The notes: generated by a model from the letters alone, not told the origin. A stretch of 64,000 nt of DNA from Lonepinella koalarum (GCF_004565475.1 NZ_SRHX01000004.1:170473-234472); one strand, 5' to 3'; counted from the stretch's first letter, positions 21,702-30,615 are shown. A program made the numbers and translations.

Positions 21702-21758
21702 TTGCAAATCATTATTTGCAAGCGGGGCAACGCCCCGAACAATCCCTTAAAAGGATTG
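21702..21758 (+). other. Three consecutive hairpins in the uraA leader
   Basis: TTGCAAAT/ATTTGCAA (21702-21721), CGGGGC/GCCCCG (21723-21737) and CAATCC/GGATTG (21740-21758) lie back to back, each with a 3-7 base loop, 45 bases before uraA. No U-run follows the last. They may be a leader regulatory structure or an intergenic repeat. An uptake signal (ACCGCACTT) follows near 21780. Confidence 0.5.
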
Positions 21759-21803
21759 TGAGTAAATCAGTGAATTTTACACCGCACTTTAAAGTAAAAA
21801 ACT

Positions 21804-23042
21804 ATGACAACACCTGAAATTCAAAATAAAACCAAACAAGCCTTTGTTGGCTTACAAATGTTATTCGTCGCCTTTGGCGCCTTGGTTCTGGTGCCATTAA
21901 TCACCGGTTTAAATGCGAATACTGCTCTATTAACCGCAGGACTGGGAACCTTATTATTCCAACTCTGCACAGGTAAACAAGTCCCCATATTCCTCGCCTC
22001 TTCCTTTGCCTTTATCGCGCCAATTCAATATGGTGTACAAACTTGGGGTATTGCCGTGACCATGGGGGGCTTGGCTTGTACTGGTTTAGTTTATATCTTA
22101 TTGAGTACCCTAGTAAAATTACGTGGTGCGGCGATCTTAGAACGCCTTTTCCCACCGGTGGTAGTGGGTCCTGTGATCATCATTATCGGTATGGGTTTAG
22201 CCCCAACTGCCGTAGATATGGCGGTGGGTAAACAAGGGACGGTGCAAGCCTATGAATACGACTTATCGATACTCGTTTCCTTAGTGACCTTAATCACCAC
22301 ACTCTGTGTCGCTGTCTTTTCTAAAGGTTTGATGAAACTTATTCCGATTATGTTCGGTATCGCTGTGGGTTATATTTTATCCCTTTGTTTAGGCTTAATT
22401 AATTTCCAACCAGTGCTTGATGCCGCGTGGTTCAGCCTGCCTGAAATCACCACACCGGAATTTAAACTGGAAGCCATTTTATACTTACTGCCAATTGCCA
22501 TTGCACCTGCCGTTGAACATGTAGGGGGGATTATGGCAATCAGCTCTGTTACAGGTAAAGATTTTCTAAAACAACCCGGTTTACACCGCACTTTATTAGG
22601 TGATGGTATTGCCACATCAGCTGCTTCATTATTAGGCGGACCACCGAATACGACCTATGCAGAAGTGACCGGTGCCGTTATGTTAACTCGCAACTTTAAC
22701 CCTAATATAATGACTTGGGCGGCAGTTTGGGCTATCGCTATTTCATTCTGTGGTAAAGTAGGGGCATTTCTTTCCACCATTCCAACCATTGTAATGGGGG
22801 GGATTATGATGCTGGTATTCGGCTCTATCGCAGTAGTAGGAATGAGTACCTTAATTCGTGCCAAAGTTGATGTGACAGAAGCACGTAATTTATGTATTAT
22901 TTCAGTGGTGATGAGCTTTGGTATCGGTGGCATGTTTGTGAATGTCGGCGAACTTTCAGTAAAAGGTATCAGCTTATGTGCTATTGTCGCTATTATTCTT
23001 AACTTGGTTTTGCCAAAGGCAGAAAATAAAGTAGCCGATTAA
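21804..23042 (+). CDS. uraA: Uracil permease (NCS2 family)
   Basis: Proton-coupled uracil importer of the inner membrane, 412 residues and about 14 membrane segments, typical of the nucleobase-ascorbate transporter fold. The family signatures include the QxxxxxxFG-like motif near the N-terminus (LQMLFVAFGALVLVPL), AVEHVGGIMAISSVTGKD, and GGPPNTTYAEVTGAV. Downstream of upp, so uptake and phosphoribosylation of uracil are encoded together. The 176-base upstream leader carries several hairpins. Confidence 0.96.
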   Translation: MTTPEIQNKTKQAFVGLQMLFVAFGALVLVPLITGLNANTALLTAGLGTLLFQLCTGKQVPIFLASSFAFIAPIQYGVQTWGIAVTMGGLACTGLVYILLSTLVKLRGAAILERLFPPVVVGPVIIIIGMGLAPTAVDMAVGKQGTVQAYEYDLSILVSLVTLITTLCVAVFSKGLMKLIPIMFGIAVGYILSLCLGLINFQPVLDAAWFSLPEITTPEFKLEAILYLLPIAIAPAVEHVGGIMAISSVTGKDFLKQPGLHRTLLGDGIATSAASLLGGPPNTTYAEVTGAVMLTRNFNPNIMTWAAVWAIAISFCGKVGAFLSTIPTIVMGGIMMLVFGSIAVVGMSTLIRAKVDVTEARNLCIISVVMSFGIGGMFVNVGELSVKGISLCAIVAIILNLVLPKAENKVAD

Positions 23043-23055
23043 ACGTATTATGTAT

Positions 23056-23076
23056 TGGGCGTATTCCATACGCCCA
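23056..23076 (+). terminator. Hairpin after uraA
   Basis: TGGGCGTAT and ATACGCCCA form a perfect 9-bp stem with a TCC loop, 14 bases after the uraA stop and just before hda. It lacks a U-run, so termination may be partial. Confidence 0.6.
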
Positions 23077-23098
23077 CTATGCTAAAAATGGATATTAA

Positions 23099-23791
23099 GT
23101 GCAACAACTCTCTCTCCCTATACATCATCTTGATGATGAAACCTTAGAAAATTTTTACGGTGACAATAACCTGTTGTTACTCAATTCCTTGCACAAAAAT
23201 TTCCAACAATTACAGCAGCCGTTCTTTTATATTTGGGGAACCACTGGCAGTGGCAAAAGCCATTTACTCAAAGCGGTGACGAACTATATTAGTTCAGAAA
23301 GTCGGCATAGTATTTATGTACCGTTAAGTAAATATGCTTATTTTTCCACCGCAGTTTTAGATAACCTAGAACAACAAGATGTAATCTGCCTCGACGATTT
23401 ACAAGCTGTTACTGGCAATCACGACTGGGAACTCGCTATTTTTGACTTGTTTAACCGAGTCAAAGAAAAAAACACCGCACTTTTACTTATCAGTAGCAAC
23501 CACTCCCCGACTTCACTCCCCGTGAAATTACCCGATCTCGCATCACGCTTACGCTGGGGCGAAATCTATCAGCTCCATCCTTTAAATGAAACACAAAAGA
23601 TTCAAGCCTTACAACAAAACGCCCATCAACTCGGCATCGAATTACCAGAAGAAACGGCAAACTTCTTAATCAAACGTTTAGATAGAGATATGCACAGCTT
23701 ATTTACGGCAGTGGCAAAATTAGATAAAGCATCCCTGCAAGCGCAACGCAAATTGACGATTCCGTTTGTAAAAGAAATCTTGCGATTATAA
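23099..23791 (+). CDS. hda: DnaA regulatory inactivator Hda
   Basis: AAA+ protein of 230 residues that, with the DNA sliding clamp, stimulates hydrolysis of DnaA-ATP to limit initiation. The N-terminal clamp-binding motif QLSLP (residues 3-7) is present, as is a Walker A GTTGSGKSH (47-55) and the arginine-finger region DLASRLRWG. The C-terminus KLTIPFVKEILRL is nearly identical to the enteric one. The start is a GTG at 23099-23101; no ATG lies in frame just upstream. It sits behind uraA, as in enterics. Confidence 0.95.
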   Translation: MQQLSLPIHHLDDETLENFYGDNNLLLLNSLHKNFQQLQQPFFYIWGTTGSGKSHLLKAVTNYISSESRHSIYVPLSKYAYFSTAVLDNLEQQDVICLDDLQAVTGNHDWELAIFDLFNRVKEKNTALLLISSNHSPTSLPVKLPDLASRLRWGEIYQLHPLNETQKIQALQQNAHQLGIELPEETANFLIKRLDRDMHSLFTAVAKLDKASLQAQRKLTIPFVKEILRL

Positions 23792-23802
23792 ACCAACAAT
23801 AA

Positions 23803-23827
23803 AAAAGCACCCAACTCGGATGCTTTT
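23803..23827. terminator. Bidirectional terminator between hda and rpsO
   Basis: AAAAGCACCC and GGATGCTTTT form a stem with one mismatch and A/T tails on both sides, between convergent genes. It suits termination in both directions. Confidence 0.8.
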
Positions 23828-23847
23828 AAAATCACTTTAGCCAAAAA

Positions 23848-24117
23848 TTAGCGACGTAAACCTAAACGTGCGATAGTATCTTGATATTTAGCTAAATCTG
23901 TACGTTTTAAGTAGTCCAATAATTTACGACGACGAGAAACCATACCTAATAACCCACGGCGACCATGGTGATCTTTTTTATGTTCAGCAAAATGCGCTTG
24001 TAAATGGTTGATTTGTGCAGTTAATAAGGCAATTTGCACTTCTGATGAACCAGTATCTTTCGCATCACGACCGAATTCAGCCACGATTTCCGCTTTTTTT
24101 TCTACACTTAGAGACAT
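23848..24117 (-). CDS. rpsO: 30S ribosomal protein S15
   Basis: Primary 16S rRNA-binding protein, 89 residues, the exact family length. The conserved segments [24 protein letters not shown] and [22 protein letters not shown] are intact. It stands alone: pnp, its usual downstream partner in gammaproteobacteria, is at the left edge of the window instead. Confidence 0.98.
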   Translation of the reverse strand: MSLSVEKKAEIVAEFGRDAKDTGSSEVQIALLTAQINHLQAHFAEHKKDHHGRRGLLGMVSRRRKLLDYLKRTDLAKYQDTIARLGLRR

Positions 24118-24221
24118 TTTTTACTCCCAAAGAGAATGTTAATCATACATCATTCGCCGATCTCTAATTCAGCGATGACAAGGAAACAGTATTGTAGCGA
24201 TTTCAGCCAGAAATGCAATCG

Positions 24222-25043
24222 TTAATAGCCTAATTCATGCATATTCGGCAAAAATTTTGCTTGTTGAATACGATGAACTTGGGTTTCTATTGTACCATCT
24301 GGCATTAAACTAATCTCTCGCCATGCCGGTTGTAAGGTATCCAATGTAAACACATTATTATCCGGTTTAAATTGTACGCCAGTCGCCGGTGTACACATTA
24401 ATTGATAGCCATTCCATTGTGCATCCACTTGTTGATGAATATGACCATGCAAAATGCCCCTGACATTTTCGTATTTCTGTAAAATATGCAATAATTCATG
24501 TGCATTACGTAAATTATGCTGATCCAACCAAACGGAATTTGTCGAAAGCAGATGATGATGCAACACAATTAAAGAATAATATTCTTGATATTCTTGCAAT
24601 TTCTCATCTAACCAGTCTAATTGATACTGGCTCAGTTCGCCATGTGGCACACCGTAAACCTGACTATCCAATAATAAAACCTGCCATTTATCCCCTAATA
24701 ATAAATGCTTATCTGCATAAATATAAGATTGTTGAGCAAATACCTTTCGCATAACGGGCTGAAAATCATGATTGCCCGGAATCCAGTACACGGGTTTTCC
24801 CAATGGATGAATAATATGACAGAAATTTAAATAACCCTCTTCACTACTGTCTTGTACTAAATCACCCGTAGCTAACACAAATTGATAATCTGTTTCCGAC
24901 TGTTGAATTTCATTTACCACTTGTCGAAAACTGTTATAAGTATTAATGCCTAATAATTCGCCGGTTTTTTCTTTAAATAGATGTGGATCAGTAATTTGAA
25001 TAAAACGAATCTGTTCATCATCTCGATTGATGCATTCTACCAT
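24222..25043 (-). CDS. cpdA: 3',5'-cyclic-AMP phosphodiesterase
   Basis: Metallophosphoesterase of 273 residues that degrades cAMP and so tempers CRP control, which in this family also governs competence. The motifs lie in order: ITDPHLF, LATGDLVQD, WIPGNHDFQPV, VLHHHLL and LHGHIHQ. All metal ligands are present. It lies 29 bases after nudF on the same strand, so probably an operon, the same order as in H. influenzae. Confidence 0.95.
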   Translation of the reverse strand: MVECINRDDEQIRFIQITDPHLFKEKTGELLGINTYNSFRQVVNEIQQSETDYQFVLATGDLVQDSSEEGYLNFCHIIHPLGKPVYWIPGNHDFQPVMRKVFAQQSYIYADKHLLLGDKWQVLLLDSQVYGVPHGELSQYQLDWLDEKLQEYQEYYSLIVLHHHLLSTNSVWLDQHNLRNAHELLHILQKYENVRGILHGHIHQQVDAQWNGYQLMCTPATGVQFKPDNNVFTLDTLQPAWREISLMPDGTIETQVHRIQQAKFLPNMHELGY

Positions 25044-25072
25044 GATTACAATCCCCTTAAACGTCTAAACTA

Positions 25073-25693
25073 TCACCATTGTTGTTGCAAATTAAGGTAA
25101 TTTAACTGCAACCATTGTAATCCTATAACGGCAATACCGTTGTCAATTTTACCTTGTTGCAACCATTGATAAGCCGTTTCTCGGCTCACTACATGTACTT
25201 TTATATCTTCATTTTCATCCGCTAATCCATGTAAGCCTGTGGCCTTGCTACTGTCTACTTTGCCAGCGAATAAATGAATTCGTTCAATCACACCGCCCGG
25301 ACTATCCCAAACGCTCAAAGCATGTTGTAAATGGGTAATTTCTACTCCCGCTTCTTCTTGACTTTCTCGCAATGCCACGGTTTCAGGACTTTCCCCCTCT
25401 TCCACCATGCCAGCAATCAACTCTAATAACCAAGGTGAATTCGGTAATGCTGGGTTATAAGCTCCGATGCGAACCTGTTCTACTAATACAACGCTATCTC
25501 GCTCAGGATCATAGGCAATGACAGCAGATGCGGCGCCTTTGACTAATAATTCTCGTGTCACAATGCCACTGGTTCCACCGGCAAATAATTTATGTCGGAA
25601 TTGAATTTTTTTAAGTTTAAAGAAACCCTTATATAACAAGGTTTCATTCACAATCTCAATATCATTTTGGGTAAATTGATTAATGTTAGGCAT
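25073..25693 (-). CDS. nudF: ADP-ribose diphosphatase (Nudix)
   Basis: Hydrolyses ADP-ribose to AMP and ribose-5-phosphate, 206 residues. The Nudix box is complete: GMVEEGESPETVALRESQEE then AGVE, near residues 93-116. The N-terminal IEIVNETLLYKGFFKLKKIQFRH segment is typical of the ADP-ribose pyrophosphatase dimerisation region. First gene of nudF-cpdA. Confidence 0.95.
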   Translation of the reverse strand: MPNINQFTQNDIEIVNETLLYKGFFKLKKIQFRHKLFAGGTSGIVTRELLVKGAASAVIAYDPERDSVVLVEQVRIGAYNPALPNSPWLLELIAGMVEEGESPETVALRESQEEAGVEITHLQHALSVWDSPGGVIERIHLFAGKVDSSKATGLHGLADENEDIKVHVVSRETAYQWLQQGKIDNGIAVIGLQWLQLNYLNLQQQW

Positions 25694-25809
25694 AATACGG
25701 CTTCCTAATCTTATAAAATTAAACTTGCATTAGCATACTAAAAAAATAAAATAATGTTTCAATTTTTTTTTAATTATTTGAACTAGGTCACAAAAAATTT
25801 TTATTTTGA

Positions 25810-26526
25810 TTAATTAACCGTATAAATTAGGACATTTTTTAACTGATTTTGATGTAAGCGATTTTCTTGCCAGCAAAAATATTGCGCATTTTGCACCGCA
25901 CTTTGCTCGGCAAAAACGGCTAAATAGAAAGGTAACTCGGAACTAAAGGTTAATTGTCCTTGTGGACAATAGGCGGAATGCAAAGTTTTAGCCACAGGAT
26001 CGTGCTGTACTTCACTCAATTTTACAATCCCCACACCTTGAGATTTTAAAATAGCTTCTCGCAAACACCAAATACGATAAAAGGCTTGTTCTGCATTGAG
26101 CTGTCGAGTAAACCAGTGCTGTTCATCAGGTGATGCAAAATGCTGTAAAAGTGCGGTGTAATTTCGTTTTTTTTTGGAACATTCTATATCAATTCCCACC
26201 GCACATTTTTCATCTTTTGCTACATTTAACACCACCGCCACCCAATCCCCAGAATGGCTAATATTAAAATCAATATTGTCTATAGGAAATTGCGGACGAC
26301 CGCTTGCTGTATGATAAATTTGCCCCAAAAGTGCGGTGTTAATTTCCGCTTTTTGGGCTAATGTCCACAATAAAAAGTGCGCAAGTTGACGACAACGATG
26401 GCGTTGTTGTACGCGCAAATTGCTATTTTTAGTTAACAAACGGAGCTTTTCAGGAACAAGCGCCAAAGGCATCTTCCCCAAAGGGAAAGATTGTTGGATA
26501 TTGGCGTAGGCAATGAGTGTTGTCAT
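25810..26526 (-). CDS. Sfp-type 4'-phosphopantetheinyl transferase
   Basis: Attaches the phosphopantetheine arm from CoA to carrier proteins, 238 residues. The Mg-binding motif VGIDIE and the WCLREAILKSQGVG motif (Sfp-type W-x-x-K/R-E-A) are present, as is the substrate loop NISHSGDWVAV. The start at ATG 26526 gives MTTLIAYANIQQSFPLG; the frame stays open 73 codons further upstream, but that part is hydrophobic, AT-rich and unlike the family. A run of nine A on the coding strand (26167-26175 region) encodes KKK. The partner is probably a fatty-acid or polyketide-type carrier; none is nearby. Confidence 0.88.
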   Translation of the reverse strand: MTTLIAYANIQQSFPLGKMPLALVPEKLRLLTKNSNLRVQQRHRCRQLAHFLLWTLAQKAEINTALLGQIYHTASGRPQFPIDNIDFNISHSGDWVAVVLNVAKDEKCAVGIDIECSKKKRNYTALLQHFASPDEQHWFTRQLNAEQAFYRIWCLREAILKSQGVGIVKLSEVQHDPVAKTLHSAYCPQGQLTFSSELPFYLAVFAEQSAVQNAQYFCWQENRLHQNQLKNVLIYTVN

Positions 26527-26717
26527 AATCGTATAATCTAAAAAATTGTTGTAAATATACAATAATAAGGTCTGAATGTACAATTCAAGTACAACAACAT
26601 AGTAAATTAACTCATGCTTAAATTTATCGCTTATTTTTGTGATCTTCATTCCAAAAACCGAGGTAAAACATAGCAGGATATTATCAATACAGGTAAGCTC
26701 CCTATTATTTTCTAAGT

Positions 26718-26746
26718 TTGACATACCTCTTTTTTGTACGTACAAT
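26718..26746 (+). promoter_or_regulatory. brnTA promoter with overlapping palindromic operator
   Basis: TTGACA (26718-26723), a 17-bp spacer and TACAAT (26741-26746) form a near-consensus sigma-70 promoter. The perfect 12-bp palindrome TTGTACGTACAA (26734-26745) covers the -10 box. A BrnA dimer binding here would block RNA polymerase. The promoter is read from sequence; the operator role is inferred from known autorepression of brnTA by BrnA. Confidence 0.75.
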
Positions 26747-26771
26747 TATTAAACAACTTGTGAGCATTCAA

Positions 26772-27044
26772 ATGTTAATTAGCTATGATGAGAATAAGCG
26801 AATAACCAATATCACTAAGCACAGCATCGACTTTGTTGGCTGTGAAGTAATTTTTGATCATCCCATGCTTACCATAGAAGATAAAAGGCTTTTTTATGGT
26901 GAGCAACGGCTACAAAGTTATGGCATATTGCACCATCAAGTTGTATTTATGGTTTGGGTTGACAGAGAAGTCCCTCATATTATTTCAATCAGACAGGCGG
27001 ACAAATATGAAACAAGAAAATTTATCAATACCATTTATCAATAA
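26772..27044 (+). CDS. brnT: BrnT family toxin
   Basis: Type II toxin of the BrnT family, 90 residues, RelE-like ribonuclease fold. The family pattern is clear: an N-terminal EN-K---N--KH-IDF segment (here YDENKRITNITKHSIDFVGC), then EVIFDHPMLTIED, R-FYGE-R, and the C-terminal RQADKYETRKF. The ATG at 26772 is chosen because it lies about 20 bases after the predicted transcription start; a GTG at 26760 is possible but would leave no room for a ribosome site. The stop overlaps brnA by 38 bases. Confidence 0.9.
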   Translation: MLISYDENKRITNITKHSIDFVGCEVIFDHPMLTIEDKRLFYGEQRLQSYGILHHQVVFMVWVDREVPHIISIRQADKYETRKFINTIYQ

Positions 27045-27300
27045 AAAATCCCTGCTTGCCAACGCTCCCGAAACCGTTGCAAAAGATGATTCAGAGCAAG
27101 TATTTGATTGGGATAATGCGGTGGTGAGTTCAGATTTACATGATCTCAGGGAAAAATTAGGGCGACCACGTTTAGCCAATCCGAAAAAATCGGTCACGAT
27201 TCGTCTTGATAATAGTATCCTGCAATACTTCAAAGCCACAGGTAAAGGGTGGCAAACTCGTATGAACAGTGCTTTGCTTGAATGGATTGCATCACATTAA
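27007..27300 (+). CDS. brnA: BrnA family antitoxin
   Basis: Antitoxin of 97 residues. The C-terminal half has the BrnA/ribbon-helix-helix pattern KKSVTIRLDNSILQYFKATG followed by GWQTRMNSALLEW. The start ATG at 27007 (MKQENLSIPFINKKSLLAN) lies inside the end of brnT in another frame, the typical toxin-first arrangement of this family. BrnA neutralises BrnT and represses the shared promoter together with it. A terminator hairpin follows 8 bases after the stop. Confidence 0.9.
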   Translation: MKQENLSIPFINKKSLLANAPETVAKDDSEQVFDWDNAVVSSDLHDLREKLGRPRLANPKKSVTIRLDNSILQYFKATGKGWQTRMNSALLEWIASH

Positions 27301-27307
27301 GAAACAT

Positions 27308-27332
27308 AAGGGGAACGATGAAAGTTCCCCTT
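27308..27332. terminator. Terminator between brnA and htpG
   Basis: AAGGGGAAC and GTTCCCCTT form a perfect 9-bp stem with a 7-base loop between convergent genes. Confidence 0.8.
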
Positions 27333-27355
27333 AGCATGAGTGTTAAAAATTAATC

Positions 27356-29236
27356 CTATTTTAATAAACCATTCATTCGCTTAATAAACGCGGTTGGATT
27401 TTCCAACGTTCCCCGTTCCGCAAACATCGCTTGTTCGAGCAATAATTCGACCCAGTTAGCAAATTCGCTTTCGTCTGTCAGATCAGCGACTTTTTTCACT
27501 AAACTATGCTCAGGATTCAGCTCAAAAGTGTATTTCACTTCTGGCACAGGCTGACCGCTCATGGCAAAAAGTTTTGCCATTTGGGTGGTCATTTGATCGT
27601 TATCCGTAGATACAACCGCTGGTGTATCGGTCAAACGGTGGGTTAAACGCACGTCTTTAACACGTTCGCCCAATAAGGTTTTGACACGCTCCACAAACGA
27701 ACCTAGCTCTTTTTCCGCTGCTTTTTGGCTGTCATCTTGTTTATCTGCCAAATCGCCTAAATCCAAATCCGCTTTAGTGATCGGCTGTAATGGCTTACTG
27801 TCAAATTCGGTTAAATAGCTGAGCATCCATTCATCAATACGATCGGAAAGCAACAACACTTCAATGTCTTTTTTGTTGAATAATTCCAAATGCGGACTAT
27901 TTTTCGCTGCGGTATAGCTGTCTGCGGTGATGTAGTAAATGGCTTTTTGCCCGTCTTTCATTCGACTGATATAGTCTTCAAAAGATACATTTTGCTCAGA
28001 ACTGTCCGTTTTGCTCGAAGCGAAGCGGTAAAGTTTCGCAATCTGCTCTTTGTTGGCAAAATCTTCTGCCACACCCTCTTTTAACACTAAGCCAAATTCT
28101 TTCCAGAAAGCAAGATATTTTTCATTATCGTCTTTGGCTAATTTTTCCAACATTTGTAACGAACGTTTGGTCAAGGCTTTACGCAATGCTGCCGTGGTTT
28201 TGTTATCTTGCAAAATTTCACGAGAAACGTTTAATGGCAAATCGTTGCTGTCTAACAAGCCTTTCATAAAACGCAAGTAATTCGGCATAAACACTTCCGC
28301 ATCGTCCATAATAAACACGCGTTGTACATAGAGTTTCAAACCGTGTTTTTGCTCACGGTTAAATAAATCCCACGGGGCTTTGCTTGGCACATAAAGCAGG
28401 CTGGTATATTCTTGATTTCCCTCTACTTTATTGTGTTGCCATAACAATGGATCGGCAAAATCGTGGCTTAAATGTTTATAAAATTCCTTATATTCGTCAT
28501 CAGAAATTTCACCTTTGGATCTTGTCCACAAGGCTTGGGCTTTGTTGATTTTTTCCCATTTTACACCCGTTTCTTTGCCCTCATCATCATATTCTTTGGC
28601 AAGAATTTCCACTGGTAAGCCAATATGATCGGAATATTTGCCGATAATCTCACGTAATCGCCAATCGTTTAAAAATTCTTTTTCATCTTCACGCAAGAAT
28701 AAAGTAATTTCTGTACCACGTTGTTTTTTCTCAATATCTTCAACGGTGTATTCGCCCTCACCATTTGAGATCCAAAGCACGCCATTTTCCGCAGGCTCAC
28801 CTGCCGCACGGCTACGCACTTCCACTTTGTCTGCCACAATAAAAGCCGAATAGAAACCGACCCCAAATTGCCCGATGAGTTGGCTATTTTTCGCTTGATC
28901 TTGCCCAAGTGCGGTTAAAAATTCTTTGGTGCCTGATTTTGCCACCGTACCGAGATTATCAATAATCTGCTCACGATTCATCCCAATCCCATTATCGCTA
29001 ATGGTCAAGGTGCCTTTGCTTTCATCAAATTTAATGCGAACATGCAAATCGCCATCGCCCTCATAAAGCTCTGGTGCTGATAGGGCCTTAAAGCGTAATT
29101 TATCGGCGGCATCAGAGGCATTGGAAATTAACTCACGTAAGAAGATTTCTTTATTTGAATAAAGTGAGTGAATCATCAGATGCAATAATTGTTTCATTTC
29201 CGATTGAAAGCCACGAGTTTCTTGATTTTTGCTCAT
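27356..29236 (-). CDS. htpG: Molecular chaperone HtpG (Hsp90)
   Basis: Bacterial Hsp90, 626 residues. The N-terminal GHKL ATPase domain is intact ([64 protein letters not shown]). The middle domain (NVSREILQD) and C-terminal dimerisation domain follow. The length is usual. A heat-shock-type promoter is visible about 50 bases upstream of the start. Confidence 0.98.
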   Translation of the reverse strand: MSKNQETRGFQSEMKQLLHLMIHSLYSNKEIFLRELISNASDAADKLRFKALSAPELYEGDGDLHVRIKFDESKGTLTISDNGIGMNREQIIDNLGTVAKSGTKEFLTALGQDQAKNSQLIGQFGVGFYSAFIVADKVEVRSRAAGEPAENGVLWISNGEGEYTVEDIEKKQRGTEITLFLREDEKEFLNDWRLREIIGKYSDHIGLPVEILAKEYDDEGKETGVKWEKINKAQALWTRSKGEISDDEYKEFYKHLSHDFADPLLWQHNKVEGNQEYTSLLYVPSKAPWDLFNREQKHGLKLYVQRVFIMDDAEVFMPNYLRFMKGLLDSNDLPLNVSREILQDNKTTAALRKALTKRSLQMLEKLAKDDNEKYLAFWKEFGLVLKEGVAEDFANKEQIAKLYRFASSKTDSSEQNVSFEDYISRMKDGQKAIYYITADSYTAAKNSPHLELFNKKDIEVLLLSDRIDEWMLSYLTEFDSKPLQPITKADLDLGDLADKQDDSQKAAEKELGSFVERVKTLLGERVKDVRLTHRLTDTPAVVSTDNDQMTTQMAKLFAMSGQPVPEVKYTFELNPEHSLVKKVADLTDESEFANWVELLLEQAMFAERGTLENPTAFIKRMNGLLK

Positions 29237-29280
29237 TTTATTTTCCTTAAATTGAATTAGTGAATAAAGTATGGGTAAAT

Positions 29281-29308
29281 AGATTAGGTTAAAAATGTAA
29301 ATTTCAAG
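29281..29308 (-). promoter_or_regulatory. Candidate sigma-32 promoter of htpG
   Basis: On the minus strand CTTGAAA (29302-29308), a 13-bp spacer and CCTAATCT (29281-29288) resemble the heat-shock consensus CTTGAAA-N(11-16)-CCCCATnT, with two mismatches in the -10 part. htpG is a classic sigma-32 target. Confidence 0.6.
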
Positions 29309-29341
29309 TTTTAAGACAAGAAAAAGTTAAAATGTAGGATA

Positions 29342-29404
29342 CAAAAAACCCCGCACTTACGTACGGGGTTAAGCATATTACGCCACGCTGTGGCTAAGAA
29401 AAAT
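29342..29404. repeat. Dispersed multi-hairpin repeat, copy B (partial)
   Basis: A half-length copy. The CCCCG...CGGGG hairpin with CACTTACGTA centre (29348-29368) is followed by GCCAC gct GTGGC (29382-29394). The reverse complement matches the right half of copy C (46030-46085). It abuts the stop codon of the Opa-like gene and probably terminates it. Confidence 0.75.
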
Positions 29405-29955
29405 TAGAAGTTGTAACGAAGACCAACTTTGGCTCCGTAATTGTTTACTTTGGTATCATTAAATGAACCTAAACGATTGTATTCAATGCCACCATTTACG
29501 ACCCAGTTTGCATCTAACTTATATTGACCACCCACAATTGCGCCATAACCAAATTTGGTTTGTGTTTTACTGTCAAAATTCGCCCCTGAATTATTATCAA
29601 TTTTAAACACATTTGAAGCTAAACGCACACCGACATAAGGTTTAATTTCAGTGTTAATGTCAACATCATAAAGGGCAGAAAAACCAATGCCATAGATTTT
29701 AGCCGAAGTATGATTCATGTTATTGGTTGTCCCGCTGAATTTACCATGATGAGTATAATCTACCGCCAAACGAAAATCGCTAAAATCATAACCTAGGCTA
29801 ACGCGTGGCTCGAATTTACTTTCATCTAAATCAGAGTAAGACGTAAATTTGTCTTTTGCATAGCCTAAGTCCCCTTGCGCATACCAGTTGCTAGCGCTTG
29901 CAGAAGTGGCTACGGCTAAAATGCCAATCATCATTGCTAATGTTGTTTTTTTCAT
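29404..29955 (-). CDS. Opacity-family outer membrane beta-barrel protein
   Basis: Protein of 183 residues with a signal peptide (MKKTTLAMMIGILAVATSASA, cleavage near residue 21) and an alternating amphipathic pattern for eight strands. It ends in an aromatic residue (LRYNF), the outer-membrane insertion signal. SNWYAQGDLGYAKDKF, RLAVDYTHHGKF and PYVGVRLASNVF resemble the Opa/NspA-like porins of Neisseria and Haemophilus. The role may be adhesion or surface interaction; it is inferred from family only. A strong CRP-like site lies upstream. Confidence 0.88.
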   Translation of the reverse strand: MKKTTLAMMIGILAVATSASASNWYAQGDLGYAKDKFTSYSDLDESKFEPRVSLGYDFSDFRLAVDYTHHGKFSGTTNNMNHTSAKIYGIGFSALYDVDINTEIKPYVGVRLASNVFKIDNNSGANFDSKTQTKFGYGAIVGGQYKLDANWVVNGGIEYNRLGSFNDTKVNNYGAKVGLRYNF

Positions 29956-29993
29956 AGTAATACCCCTTTGTAATGAAAAGAAAATATCTTCTT

Positions 29994-30054
29994 AGTATAA
30001 CCTGATAAAAAATATAAATCATCAATTCTACCCAAAAAGGTGATATTAATCACA
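29994..30054 (-). promoter_or_regulatory. CRP-like site and -10 box upstream of the Opa-like gene
   Basis: On the minus strand TGTGATTAATATCACC (30039-30054) matches TGTGA-N6-TCACA at 9 of 10 positions. TATACT (29994-29999) is a good -10. The site centre is about 60 bases upstream of the expected start of transcription, the class I CRP spacing. The site overlaps the last codons of sprT. Confidence 0.6.
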
Positions 30055-30543
30055 GAATTCTAATTTCCCGCCACAAAATTTACAAAAATACACCGCACTT
30101 TCTCGCATCATTTTATGATGTCGGCGTTGGCTAAGCTGATGAATTTGACAACCACAATCATAAGCATAGGTTTTCCCCTGTACTGATTGCACATCAAATT
30201 GATGACAGGTATCTGCGGGTAAGTGAAATAAATTTTGCATCAATCCTTGCCATTCTTTACCATGTGGTTTAACGCGACCAAAGAGTTGATACACTAATAA
30301 ATGGGCTAATTCATGGGGAACAACTTGGTGGATAAATTCGTTGGGGTTTTCCAGTAATAAAGTGCGGTTTAATTTGATTAAGTTTTGTTGCAGATAGGCA
30401 ACGCCTGCTTTTAAACCACGAACATCATAGCTCACTGCTGGCTTAGGAAATTGCCGTTGAAAATGGGTTTCCGCCAGTTGTAAACAAGCTGACAAACGGC
30501 GTTGCACTTGCATTTTGAGAGAACGAAATTGATCGTTTTGCAT
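30046..30543 (-). CDS. sprT: SprT-like zinc metalloprotease domain protein
   Basis: Protein of 165 residues. The zincin motif HELAH (77-81) sits in [18 protein letters not shown]-terminal zinc ribbon has Cys pairs CGCQIH and CKFCGG. This is the bacterial SprT family, related to the eukaryotic DNA-protein crosslink protease Spartan; the cellular role in bacteria is not settled. It is transcribed alone between the Opa-like gene and frr. Confidence 0.92.
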   Translation of the reverse strand: MQNDQFRSLKMQVQRRLSACLQLAETHFQRQFPKPAVSYDVRGLKAGVAYLQQNLIKLNRTLLLENPNEFIHQVVPHELAHLLVYQLFGRVKPHGKEWQGLMQNLFHLPADTCHQFDVQSVQGKTYAYDCGCQIHQLSQRRHHKMMRESAVYFCKFCGGKLEFCD

Positions 30544-30551
30544 AGGTTATG

Positions 30552-30583
30552 TCGTAGGGTACAGACCGTTATGTCCGCCCCTA
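30552..30583. repeat. Short intergenic palindromic repeat
   Basis: GTAGGG (30554-30559) pairs with the CCCTAC end near 30579-30584, with GAC/GTC inside. The GTAGGGGCGGAC-like sequence has the look of a short dispersed palindrome and may terminate frr. No second copy was found in this window. Confidence 0.4.
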
Positions 30584-30615
30584 CATGCATCTAACTGTAT
30601 TTAAGTTAAATATCT

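Noticed and set aside
26527..26745. 73-codon N-terminal extension of the phosphopantetheinyl transferase
   Set aside because: The extension is AT-rich and unlike the family, and it runs into the brnTA promoter; the ATG at 26526 gives the normal family length.
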